Source of the DNA: Coprinellus micaceus
Lineage: Eukaryota; Basidiomycota; Agaricomycetes; Agaricales; Psathyrellaceae
DNA length: 64,000 nucleotides
Assembly (NCBI GenBank): GCA_951394405.1
Contig: OX596344.1
Span: 2,542,001-2,606,000, forward strand
Direction: 5' to 3'
Each line of letters starts with the position of its first letter. Position 1 is the stretch's first letter. The notes below the pieces were generated by a model that ran no database searches, was not told where the DNA came from, and saw only the letters and a list, made by a program, of their open reading frames with translations. Of the stretch, positions 54,001 to 62,585 are shown one piece after another. Position numbers and translations under genes: made by a program.

Positions 54001-56524
54001 GGGAACAATTGAATACAGAGAAATACTACGTGAGCGCCGATCCCTGGGCGAGATCGGGTCGAGGATCCCAGAGGACATCCACGTAGTAGAGGAAGGAGAG
54101 CCAGTACGCATACTTGGGGCATGGTACGGATACGGCATAGACGAAGGAAATGTATGGCGACCAATAGTAAACAAGATAAAGACGACCCTCGACTGGTGGT
54201 CAAGCGCCCGCCCCACAATAAGGGGAAGAGCAGTAGGATGCAACGCAATGGTCGGAGGGTTCACACAATACGCGACAAGAGTACAGGGAATGCCAGACGA
54301 AGTCTTCAACAAAATTAAGCACATAATGGACGACTTCGTGTGGGCAAAAGGAGGCGAAAGAAAAAGAAACACAGTCAATGTAGAGACACTACAGGCTGGA
54401 ACCGGAGAAGGGGGTCAAGGCATCCTTGACCTCAAGGCTAGGAACGAGGCCATAGACATAATGCGGCTGAAACAATACCTAAGACCCCCAGACAAACGCC
54501 CAATGTGGTGCTACCTCGCGGACAGGTTGCTAGCGAAGGCGGCGGTGAAGAAATATAAGAACATCGAAGAGAAATACCTCGAAAACCCATTCACGCAAGG
54601 ATGGAAGGTGAACTTAACAGCGAAGGGACTGCCAGACTGCCTAAAACGCATGGTGAGGACGGCATATAAACATAACGCGAAAGTCGTCGCAATGATGCCG
54701 ACCAGGGCAACAAGAGGGAGCATGCCGTACTGGTACCACACGGCGACAAAACCAAAACTCGCCTCGATCTACAACGACCAATGGGGCCGGTGCCACAGGC
54801 TCAACCACAGTATTCACACAGTGGACGAGATGTTGAGGCACGCAAGCAAACAACAAGGCTGCACGAACAAGGCATCATGCAGATGTGGGAGGTGCGCGCG
54901 GGAGAGAAGGGCGGGGTGTACACACCCGCCGAAATGTAGGGCGAACGCCCTACGAAAACTCCAAAACATCGACCAAGCGTGGGATCCGACGGGGGACGAC
55001 CCTCCCGAGATATGCTCGGAGAAGGAGATAGATGAAAGCGAAGGAGAAAACGACGAAGGAGAGAGGAACGTACCGATCACCACACAACCCAAGCACCCAA
55101 ACGACCTTGTACGAATATTCACCACCGAGTCGGACACGGCAACGCCTCCGAACGTAGCATTCCCAGTGCCGGAGGAGGACGAGGATGACCGGAGTATGGA
55201 GGTAAGGGTGTACACAGATGGCTCATGCCACAATAACGGAACGGCGGACGCTAGGTGTGGGAGCGGACTATGGTATGGCGAGGGTGACGACAGAAACCGA
55301 GCCATGAGGGTAGGGGCCCCACACCCGCAGACTAATAACTCGGGCGAACTGGTGGCAGCGCTGGTGGCATTGCAGTCACATAAGGACGCCGACAAGCTGA
55401 GGATACTAAGTGACTCACAATACACCATAGAAATAATTACAAAACACGCCAAGACGTGGCTCGACCAAGGCTTCGCAGGGGTAGAGAACAAAGACATAGT
55501 GAGCGCGCTAGTAGGAGAGATGATACTGGTGGAAAGGAAACAAGAAGTGTGGGTAAAGAAGGTGAAGGGACACAGTGGCGACATAGGAAACGATGGAGCA
55601 GACGAAAGGGCGAACAGGGGAGCGAGGAAACCAACGGCGGACGAAATTAACACAACTGTAGGGGAGAGAGTAAGAAGCATGGGAGCGAAAGTGACGGAAT
55701 TAACCCAGGCGAGAGCATATGCCCTAATCAAGGAGAGAACCCCCCCAACGGCAAGAGCTGACACCGAACGTGTAATGGAGAGGGTGATTGCGGCGTTAGA
55801 AGAATACAATGGATCGCGCCCAGAACCCCGAGCAGTCTGGAAGGAAATACGACAGAGGAAGAAAGCCACAACAACCCAGAAATTCGCCGCATTTGCGTGG
55901 AAATCAATACACGACGCGCACAAGATAGGAAAGTTCTTCAAAGGGATGGGCATAGAACCGGAGAGGACGCCCTGCGAGGAGTGCGGAGTGGATATAGAGA
56001 CACTTGAACACATCCTGAACCACTGTACAACGTCAGGACAGAAGATAGTATGGGACCTGGCAAGAAAAGCGTGGACAAAAACCGGTCTCGAGTGGTACTA
56101 CCCCTCGATAGGACTGATACTCGGAGCGAACCTAATAACGGTGAAGGGAAGACGGGGGAAAACACTGGATGGGAGGACGAGACTGCTCCAAATCCTCCTA
56201 TCGGAATCAGCACACCTAATATGGAAGATAAGATGCGAGTGGAAGATAGACAGAATGCTGGACCCACTGAGACAGCACACGAAAAGAGAGATTACGAACA
56301 GATGGGTGGCGGCAATCAGAAGAAGACTGAACCTAGACTGGGCCCTCACAAATAAAATGGCATTAGGCCACAGAGCGCTAAAGTGGGGTACGGTAGAGAG
56401 AACCTGGTCAGGAGTAAGGGACAATCGCGACAGGAGATCCCTCAGGGAAGACATATTCACCGAGAACACGGGGGTTTTAGTGGGTGCCGCAGGACATAGA
56501 CGCCCACCGGGGAGGAATCGATAG
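51029..56524 (+). CDS. LINE ORF2: endonuclease, reverse transcriptase, RNase H
   Basis: 1831 residues without interruption. After a disordered 200-residue start comes the apurinic-type endonuclease (VATLNMRGGG, LALQETHL, DILLGDLNMVESRLDRF, LDRIYV and RTDHDLVSM). The reverse transcriptase follows with GLDGIPAEMWKY, YRPITVLNTDYKIMT, QAGFIKGRSIFDQT, CLDQEKAYDKI, GVRQGDPLSCLLFNL and the catalytic FADDTTVF. A Cys-rich stretch (CTNKASCRCGRC, CTHPPKC) precedes RNase H, whose acidic set is visible in VYTDGSCHNN, NSGELVAAL, LSDSQYT and VKGHSGDIGNDGADERAN. A C-terminal finger (CEECGVDIETLEHILNHC) closes the protein. It would nick the target and prime reverse transcription there. All catalytic motifs look intact. 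Confidence 0.95.
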   Translation: MSTIIFTCPAENAGRLGTVPTISNGEQRNPGGGGDTVNNANHGSDETPGGYGQIEWVYENPSSLMREGGGGSTQCQSTNPNINAIPTRAKFVDGAGNPIHATVPNQALGMEHRDGNGERAADRQTPMSAHNRNTAPLERPTTTTQGETQCGRGGGRESGDSNHNTGEGSPGCEAGTPENPGSQPPQPEERRSKNKKKSRAALKVATLNMRGGGVVTGPEAKWSAINALMRDESINVLALQETHLTQEKVDTLQTLYKRMKILYSQDPVNPTGRGGVAVVVNKHNTNWVEIEAEEVVAGQALNVGIKGNSDSKLRIMATYAPSGDDTENANFWTAIKDGWSRRRHKKPDILLGDLNMVESRLDRFPARTERQLVLDSFDEMKRSGNLIDGWRSANPGKRGKSFTSAPHQDTRVQSMARLDRIYVREELMRRCDEWRISIPGIRTDHDLVSMIVTPKDTPFIGKGRSTMAPFLIEYPEFKKTVRERTRHLEREMESLDREARSEARNVQTLWREFKADLMNEGKDFARRRTTVMNKEIELWEGRREKILSLGEQEMTGDEAATLAEVEANLNTLYAIRTVRKSTSTTAKIHAIAERGTAMDYLANREIKPRDTILRLKKPCDGPTRYATTSRQMVEVATQHHETLQEKYEHNMTEEEIAATQEREVNAIDKSIEEDEAKEMGKNFTKEEVKESVRLAATGKAAGLDGIPAEMWKYLMREHDEYEEKKGKGEQPEKVADIASIMTRLYNDIAQHGVAQNTNFAEGWMCPLYKKGDKADIGNYRPITVLNTDYKIMTRAMSDRLANVIHKLVHPDQAGFIKGRSIFDQTDLIRLTLETGESENKRGAVVCLDQEKAYDKIRHDFLWKTLDKMGIPKEYTQTIKHLYESAETSVILNGEIGRKYKITRGVRQGDPLSCLLFNLAIESLATSIRKSSLKGLKYEGVEKRTLCNLFADDTTVFLSEEDDFGTLLEILERWCEASGAKFNIHKTLVIPMGTIEYREILRERRSLGEIGSRIPEDIHVVEEGEPVRILGAWYGYGIDEGNVWRPIVNKIKTTLDWWSSARPTIRGRAVGCNAMVGGFTQYATRVQGMPDEVFNKIKHIMDDFVWAKGGERKRNTVNVETLQAGTGEGGQGILDLKARNEAIDIMRLKQYLRPPDKRPMWCYLADRLLAKAAVKKYKNIEEKYLENPFTQGWKVNLTAKGLPDCLKRMVRTAYKHNAKVVAMMPTRATRGSMPYWYHTATKPKLASIYNDQWGRCHRLNHSIHTVDEMLRHASKQQGCTNKASCRCGRCARERRAGCTHPPKCRANALRKLQNIDQAWDPTGDDPPEICSEKEIDESEGENDEGERNVPITTQPKHPNDLVRIFTTESDTATPPNVAFPVPEEDEDDRSMEVRVYTDGSCHNNGTADARCGSGLWYGEGDDRNRAMRVGAPHPQTNNSGELVAALVALQSHKDADKLRILSDSQYTIEIITKHAKTWLDQGFAGVENKDIVSALVGEMILVERKQEVWVKKVKGHSGDIGNDGADERANRGARKPTADEINTTVGERVRSMGAKVTELTQARAYALIKERTPPTARADTERVMERVIAALEEYNGSRPEPRAVWKEIRQRKKATTTQKFAAFAWKSIHDAHKIGKFFKGMGIEPERTPCEECGVDIETLEHILNHCTTSGQKIVWDLARKAWTKTGLEWYYPSIGLILGANLITVKGRRGKTLDGRTRLLQILLSESAHLIWKIRCEWKIDRMLDPLRQHTKREITNRWVAAIRRRLNLDWALTNKMALGHRALKWGTVERTWSGVRDNRDRRSLREDIFTENTGVLVGAAGHRRPPGRNR

Positions 56525-56787
56525 GCCGAGCGCTAGCGCTCGACATGCCGATTCTATACCCCGGATGGGAGGAGTCCGTGCGAAGTCCCACACAGAGTGC
56601 AGGCAAACACTGCGCGAGTGCGGTATGCATTTCCTCCGAGAGTGGCTAAGAAGTATCGAGTGAATATACCCTATACCACAAAATAACAAAAACCGGGCGA
56701 GAGCCCGCGCTACCCAACGACGTTCAGGGGCGTACTAGGTACGAAATCTGCCTGAGCGTAGGGTCCACTAAAAAAAAAAAAAAAAAA
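56525..56787 (+). other. LINE 3' UTR and poly(A)
   Basis: The 3' UTR begins with a 14-base palindrome GAGCGCTAGCGCTC near 56528, ends CAGGGGCGTACTAGG...GGGTCCACT, and is followed by 18 A (56770-56787). The 3' UTR is normally the part recognised by the element's own reverse transcriptase. Confidence 0.8.
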
Positions 56788-56803
56788 TAGAATTAGCCAG
56801 TCC
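56788..56803 (+). repeat. Target-site duplication, right copy
   Basis: Identical to 48127-48142, directly after the poly(A) run. Together they mark target-primed insertion with a 16-bp staggered cut. Confidence 0.95.
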
Positions 56804-57073
56804 TTGAGGAGTCGGTTTAACCTTCCGGAACCTGGATCTTTCGGGTCGTCTTCGGCGCGATAGGCCCCGAAATCACCGGCGCACAGCCTCTACGGATACA
56901 CCAGGCGGTCAGTGGGCGGGAGCTGTCCTCTGTTTCATCGGAACCATCATCTCCATCCTTACCAAACTCACTACGAGCTGGTCTCGAGGTCAGTGCTGAG
57001 CACTGAACCTATTTCAAATAACCTGGTAGTACTCTCCAAGTGTTGATCACTTGAAGTTTACATCTACACCGTC

Positions 57074-58322
57074 ATGAATCGTCTGGCACTTTTCCTTGGT
57101 TTTTTTCTATCTTTCTGGGCTGGACTAGGTGCGTTGGCTGCGCCAGCGTCGTCCCGTATGGTCAGGAGGTAAGCTCTCGTGAATTTCTTCATTAATCAGA
57201 GCTAATCGTAGCACGAATTAGGCACGAGAGGATACTGTTGGCGGAGCGACAGTCAGTATAACGATTTCTTAAATCAAGACTATCCTAACAGTTCCTCCCC
57301 TAGAAATGAAGAGATGGCCTGCAATGGCCGCTCGGAACTCTGCGACAGAAAGTACGGGAACGTCACCTTCCTCGGCGCACACGACTCCTTTGCCCACAGT
57401 CCCAACCCCTTGGCTCGTAAGTGCTCGTGCGCGGCCTTTGTCTCTGCGACTAACCCTCCTGCAGTGTCACGGACTCAGGAAGTCCCTCTGACAGACCAAC
57501 TCAACCACGGCGCCCGTCTGCTCCAAGCCCAGTCCCATATGTGAGTACCCATTATCGCCCACCATTCTACTTTTCCTCACAGCCATCCCAGGGCCGGCGG
57601 GAAGCTGCATTTCTGCCATACCAGTGTGTGCCCCCACTGATCCGGCGATCTCGGTCCTGATATCACGATTGTTAGCTTGTGGACTGTTCGACGGCGGCCT
57701 CGTCGAGGACTACCTACGCACCGTCAAGACGTGGATGGACAAGAATCCCAACGAAGTCATCACCTTCATCTTCACCAACCCAGAAAACGTATCTGTGTCC
57801 GAGGTCTGGAAGCCCCTCTTCGAGAAGACCGGCATGGATAAGCTCGCGTACATCCCTCCCTCGCCCGTCATGTCCCGCGACGACTGGCCGACCCTGCGCG
57901 AGTTCATCACAAGCGGCAAGCGCCTGATCGTCTTCCTCGACAAGGGCGCAGATAACCGCGTCAACCCCGAGCAGGAGTATATTCTCCCCCAGTTCAAGAT
58001 GGTGTGGGAGGACCCGTATAACCCCACCGACGCGAGCTTCCCTTGCACGGTCGACAGGACAGCTGGCCCACTTCCCCCGACGGACCAGCTGTACCTCATC
58101 AACCATAACCTCAACTTTGATATCCTGCCGTTCTTCAAGCCCGGATTCAAGATCCCCGATCGTCTCAATAGCCCCAGGACGAACGGAATTTACAGCATCT
58201 ATTCGCATGCGTTGAACTGTGCGGCGATCATGAATAACAAGAACCCGAACTTCGTGTTGACCGATTTCACGAATGTTGGGCAGGCGATGGCTTCTGTGAA
58301 CTTCTTGAATGGGTTTCCGTGA
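57074..58322 (+). CDS. Secreted PLC-like phosphodiesterase 3
   Basis: Model: join(57074..57168,57304..57416,57465..57540,57592..57623,57676..58322), 320 residues. A signal peptide (LALFLGFFLSFWAGLGALAA) is followed by CNGRSELCDRKYG, FLGAHDSFAHSPNPLA, GARLLQAQSHM, KLHFCHTTC, LFDGGLVEDYLRTVKTWMD, ITFIFTNPENV, YLINHNLN and NFVLTDFTNVGQ, as in the other two. Here the LFDGG exon begins directly with the Thr-Cys bases, so there is no microexon, and the rest (57676-58322) has no intron where paralogues 1 and 2 have two to four. The intron at 57169-57303 is long and might hide a small exon. It lies 0.3 kb beyond the LINE, within the FB gene group. Substrate unknown. Confidence 0.88.
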
Positions 58323-59173
58323 GGTTGATGTGTGCATGGACTTTATTGGACTATTATTGTACCTCTCATTATTGCGTACGTCCACACTCCTTTAATGGCA
58401 GTTTGTTCCTTTCACTCTACTTCGAGCGGGCGGAGTGAGCTAGCAAAGCACGCGCACCACCACCGCGCGTCCGTCAAGTCCACCGGACTTCGTTGATCCT
58501 TCGACGTTGCGGACTCGCGTACGATTGCGGAAGAGCCATCGATATCGAAGGGTTTCGAGATGCCTAAAGCCTAAGGCGCCCAACTCGAATTTGCAAATCG
58601 ACCGCGACTGCGGGTGCATTGCCAATGTTTGTACGTACTGGCCCCCACAGACCAGGGGTTTAAGTTCTTCGAATCGGCCTCGAGGCACAATGCGACGGGG
58701 AACGACCATGCTGGCATCCCGAATGGAGAAGGGCGAGGGGGCCCATCCGGATGTCGGGCGTAATTTCAGGAATAGCGCTCATGGGATGGTGAGGAGGTGG
58801 GGAAATTCCGAGCTGGCGTGATCGCGAGCGCCTAAAATGGTACCTGTGATCAAACTCAATCTCCTACCGCGAGTTTGTGGTTCCCAGCGCCTGGTTTCTG
58901 TTTGCGCCACTGCTCTCCTGTGGCATTCCGTCGATGTTCGTGGTCGTCCTAGGCCCTCCTTTTCTTTTTCAATGCCTGGTTGTTCCTTCTATTATGTGGA
59001 TTCCCGGCGCCGGGTGTCATTCTGTCAGTGGCGTGATGCTATATGCTCGGGGCTGCCCTTCCTATACTTTCAATGTGCACAGTTTTGAAACCTAGCTGCG
59101 CTTCTGATCTACCTCTCTAAACTGTTGAATTTATGTATACTTCAATTGGATACTATGCTTTGCGATCCTTCAA
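58323..59173. other. Convergent intergenic region; nothing recognised
   Basis: The third PLC-like gene and FB2 end toward each other. Short frames such as 58837-59088 have no motif or paralogue in the window and were not called. Confidence 0.4.
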
Positions 59174-60553
59174 CTAACGGCTATCTACGATGAACGTATT
59201 TCCGGAATCATCTCGTAGACTAACTCCATAATCGAGGCAGTGCCCAACTATTCCTCCCAATTGAGCTTCGGTCATCCGCCTGAGAGATTCAACGTCTTTC
59301 TCCTCCAAGAGCCTGATAGTTTGAAGATTGGGGAATACATCCTTCCATTTTAACATGATGGTCGCCTCCCATCCAGTGCTGTGCTTCTTCTCGTCGTAGT
59401 TGTACAAGCTGAGGCCGAGGGTCGTGATGCGGGGCATTCTGAACCCAACGGACGCGGTTTCGATTGTGGAAGCTGAAGCCCATTTCCGCTTGTACACGAG
59501 ATGCACCTCCCTGAGCTGAGGGCACCACCTTGCTACCACATCCAGCATACCCCTCAATTGCGTGTGAGGGCTTATTCGTATCGTCTTTAGCCGGCTTCCG
59601 TGAACAGAGACGAATTCTGTGAAGCGCGTAAGGTTGTGCTTGGCGTGCGGATAGTAGGGGTATGTGAGTCTTTCGAGACTGGGGAACGCTGTCGTCGGGA
59701 TGCCCGCCAGGATGCTAGCTTGGTTCATCCTCAGGGCCCAATGGCTGACGGAGGAAAATGTTTTCCCTTCCCACAACGAAGCTTGTTCCGGCCCTGGCTC
59801 GAGGCCCTCGAAATCGTAGATGATGTGCACTGTCTCAAGGCTTGGATGACACTCCAAGAAATTCAGGAATGGGGAGATTGGGATCCTGAATTCGGGTGCA
59901 GCGCGCTCAGCCCTCCAGTGCAAGTGCTTGAGCTTTGGCGACAACGCTGCGAGAGTGTTGAGCGGGGACACCGCGGCGGTCGTCCTAATGTTAAGCATTA
60001 TTAGGTTAGGCAGCGCTTCAACTAACTCCACCAGAGTGCCGCTGACGTTCTCGCGAGCAAACTCCGCCTCCTCACGCCCTTCAGGGAACGTAAGGTCGAG
60101 GCGCCGGACGAAAGCGCCCAGCCGTACATGTGAGTTTCCGGCATTGTCGGTGGGCGATGATTCTGGGGAGGGTGGGCGGAGAGTATGGATGAGTCGCCGC
60201 ATCTTCCTGCGCCTCGTTTGACGATCGCCTATTGCGCTTGACATGACAATCCGTTCGTAGAGCAGAGGGGTAGCAATCGTGTTCCAGACTCGCGAAACGA
60301 GGCAGATGGCTAGTTTTGTCACCTGGTGATTCACATCCGTGGATATGAGCGGAATTGTATGGGTATTCATCGGATAGTACATGTTGCGACGTACCAATGA
60401 CTCTTGGTAATGTTTGAAGGGTCGCCCGGATGCACCCCTCCTTGTTCTATGGTAATCCTGTTCAAAGCATATCAAGGGGTCCGATACACCAGTTGCAATC
60501 CGGAAAATTTCGTGTAAGATCTCGTTGGGGATTGGAGTTACCGGGAGTCGCAT
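59174..60553 (-). CDS. F-box/LRR-like protein FB2
   Basis: Model: complement(join(59174..60322,60395..60553)), 435 residues. The 72-base intron is free of stops, so the region is one continuous frame, but the donor GTACGT, the acceptor CACCAG and the intron position in FB1 and FB3 argue for splicing after the codons for QESL. The F-box-like start TPIPNEILHEIFRIATGVSDP leads into LAICLVSRVWNTIATPLLYERI, LGAFVRRLDLTF and LRR-like strands ending in ITTLGLSLYNY and LQTIRLLEE. Closest relative is FB3, 0.4 kb upstream on the same strand. Likely SCF substrate receptor. Confidence 0.82.
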   Translation of the reverse strand: MRLPVTPIPNEILHEIFRIATGVSDPLICFEQDYHRTRRGASGRPFKHYQESLVRRNMYYPMNTHTIPLISTDVNHQVTKLAICLVSRVWNTIATPLLYERIVMSSAIGDRQTRRRKMRRLIHTLRPPSPESSPTDNAGNSHVRLGAFVRRLDLTFPEGREEAEFARENVSGTLVELVEALPNLIMLNIRTTAAVSPLNTLAALSPKLKHLHWRAERAAPEFRIPISPFLNFLECHPSLETVHIIYDFEGLEPGPEQASLWEGKTFSSVSHWALRMNQASILAGIPTTAFPSLERLTYPYYPHAKHNLTRFTEFVSVHGSRLKTIRISPHTQLRGMLDVVARWCPQLREVHLVYKRKWASASTIETASVGFRMPRITTLGLSLYNYDEKKHSTGWEATIMLKWKDVFPNLQTIRLLEEKDVESLRRMTEAQLGGIVGHCLDYGVSLRDDSGNTFIVDSR

Positions 60554-60975
60554 AAAATATGTCGAAAGGGGTGAAAGGAGAATCTGAAGTTGAAGCAGAA
60601 CGGTAACTGATGGTGATCGGAAGAGAAGGACTTGAAGAGTTGGGCTCGAGTCGAAGTGTTTACGGATTTCCCACGCTCTTCCCAGGGAAATATACTATTT
60701 GGATTTGCTGGGTCCCGCTGCGTCTCAGCCTCTCAGAAATACGTACGCTGGAACTCGTAAAGAGTATGTCATCGATAGTGAGGCCCAAAGTAATTAACGG
60801 AAGACTTTATAGTTAGATAGAGTACATCATCGACACATTTCTCAAGTCGAAGACTACCCTACTATCCCGGAATTCTCCAAGCATAAGTGGGTTTTATTGC
60901 CGAGGTTTGCGTGCTGGGTCCTGGAGGTAACGTCGAAGTTGCACATTAGGGGGTACTATACTCACATTCCCTACA
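60554..60975. other. Spacer between FB3 and FB2
   Basis: FB2's promoter should lie here; no other feature was recognised. Confidence 0.4.
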
Positions 60976-62338
60976 CTAGCCGCCATCCACGGTGAGCAAC
61001 CTTCCGTGGTTGTCCTGTAGACTGAGCCTGTAATCGTAGCAGTGCCCAATAATTTGTCCCAACTGTTCTTCGCCCATCTGCCTGAGCAGTTCAATATCCT
61101 GCTCTTCCAAGAGTCTAACAGTGTGAAGGTTTGGGAATATATCCTTCCACTGTAGCATAATGGCCTTTTCCCAATCAGAGCTGTGCCTCTTCTCGTCGTA
61201 GTTGTATAAGCTGAGGCCGAGGGTCGTAATTCGGGGCATTGTGATCACAACTGACGCCTTCGCAATCGTAGACGGCGTGACCCATCTTCGCTTATAAACG
61301 AGATGCACCTCCTTGAGTTGGGGGCACCACCGCGCTACCCCCTCTAGCATATCCTTCAACTGCTTGTGAGGGTTTATCCGTATAGTCTTCAGCCGGCTTC
61401 CGTGGATAGACACAAAATTTGTGAAGCGCGCAAGGTGATTGCTGGCGTGTGGATAGTAGGGATATGTGACCGTTTCGAGGTTGGGGAACACTGTCGTCGG
61501 TATGGTTGCCACGACGTTGGCCTGGTACAGCCTTAGGACCCAATGACGGACGGAAGGATATGACTTTCCCTTCCACAATGAAGCTGACTCCTGGCCCGGC
61601 TCGGGGTCCTCAAAATTGTAGACCATGTGCACTGTCTCAAGGCTGGGATGACCGTCTAAGAAATCTAGGAAAGGGATGATTGGGATCTTGAAGTCTGGGA
61701 CGGCAGACGTAGTCTTCCAGTGCAAATGCTTTAACGTTGGTGACAACGCTTCTAGGGCGGGTAGCGGGGATATTGCTGACGTTGTCCGAATGCCGAATAT
61801 CTGCAGGTTAGGCATCTTTGCGACTAGCTCTACGATTATCCGGGTGATATTTTGCCTACTGTACTCCGACCCTTCACGTCCTTCAGGGAATGTGAAGTCG
61901 AGCCGTCGTACGAAAGCGCCCAGTGCATTGTCAGGGTTCGATGGCCCCGTCGAGGGTGGGCTTAGAGTGCGGGTGAGCCGTCTGATTTGCCTGCGCCTTG
62001 CGGTGTGATCTCCTTCCGCGCTTGAAATGACGATCCGTTCGTAGAGCAGAGGAGTAGCGATCGCGTTCCAGGTTCGCGAGACACGGCATATGGCGAGCTT
62101 TGTCACCTGGTCATTCGAATTCCGGCAATGCGTTTCGGTATGAAATGTTGTTCGTAGGAGAGTACGAAGACGGACTTACCAATGACTCTTTATAGCGGTT
62201 GTAGGGACGCCCTAATGCGTCTCTCCTCGATCCTTGGTAATCTTGTTCGAAGCACTCCAAGGGGTCTACCACGCCAGTGGCAATCCGAAAAATCTCGTGG
62301 AAGATTTCACGCGGAATTGGGGTCTCTGCGCAAGACAT
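60976..62338 (-). CDS. F-box/LRR-like protein FB3
   Basis: Model: complement(join(60976..62106,62180..62338)), 429 residues. The F-box-like TPIPREIFHEIFRIATGVVDP is followed by LAICRVSRTWNAIATPLLYERI, LGAFVRRLDFTF, LQIFGIRTT, LKHLHWKTT, LETVHMVYNF, LETVTYPYYP, LKTIRINPHKQL, LKEVHLVYKRRW and ITTLGLSLYNY. The first exon is 159 bases, as in FB2. Sequence and intron position show a recent tandem duplication with FB2. Start chosen at the first ATG of the exon (62338). Role as in FB1; partners unknown. Confidence 0.82.
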
Positions 62339-62585
62339 AGCCACAAAGGCATGTCAACTCGAGAGGGTGCGTAAAGGAGATGGAAGGGTTTCAGATCCGA
62401 CTCCCGGAAGGGTCGCTGGCGTAGGTCATGTCGAGCACGTGGTCGGTGAAGTTCCGCACGTATCGGGTTCGGGCTTCGTACCCAGTGCCCACCAGTGGCA
62501 CTTCCGACGTTTTGGGCACCTGGAAAAGGATGGTTTTCAATGTCATCGGATGTCAACGATCAGAGTGCGCATTGGCAGAATGTTC
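62339..62585. other. Spacer between FB4 and FB3
   Basis: Short tandem spacer with no recognised feature apart from the presumed FB3 promoter. Confidence 0.4.

Larger units (their letters stand above)
48143..56787 (+). mobile_element. Complete non-LTR retrotransposon (LINE; APE-RT-RNase H type)
   Basis: The 8645-bp element is bounded by perfect 16-bp target-site duplications and ends in an uninterrupted run of 18 A. It carries a 5' untranslated region, a gag-like ORF1 region (48695-50675), an inter-ORF gap, a large ORF2 (51029-56524) with endonuclease, reverse transcriptase and RNase H, and a short 3' UTR. This order with an apurinic-type endonuclease, RNase H and C-terminal Cys/His finger fits the I/Tad-like LINE groups known from fungi. 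The intact ORF2, perfect duplications and clean poly(A) indicate a young, full-length insertion. It separates FB1 from FB2-FB4 without disrupting a recognised gene. Confidence 0.95.

Noticed and set aside
53584..56013. Long antisense frames in LINE ORF2
   Set aside because: They are Ser/Leu-rich shadows of the purine-rich sense strand; the sense frame has all catalytic motifs.
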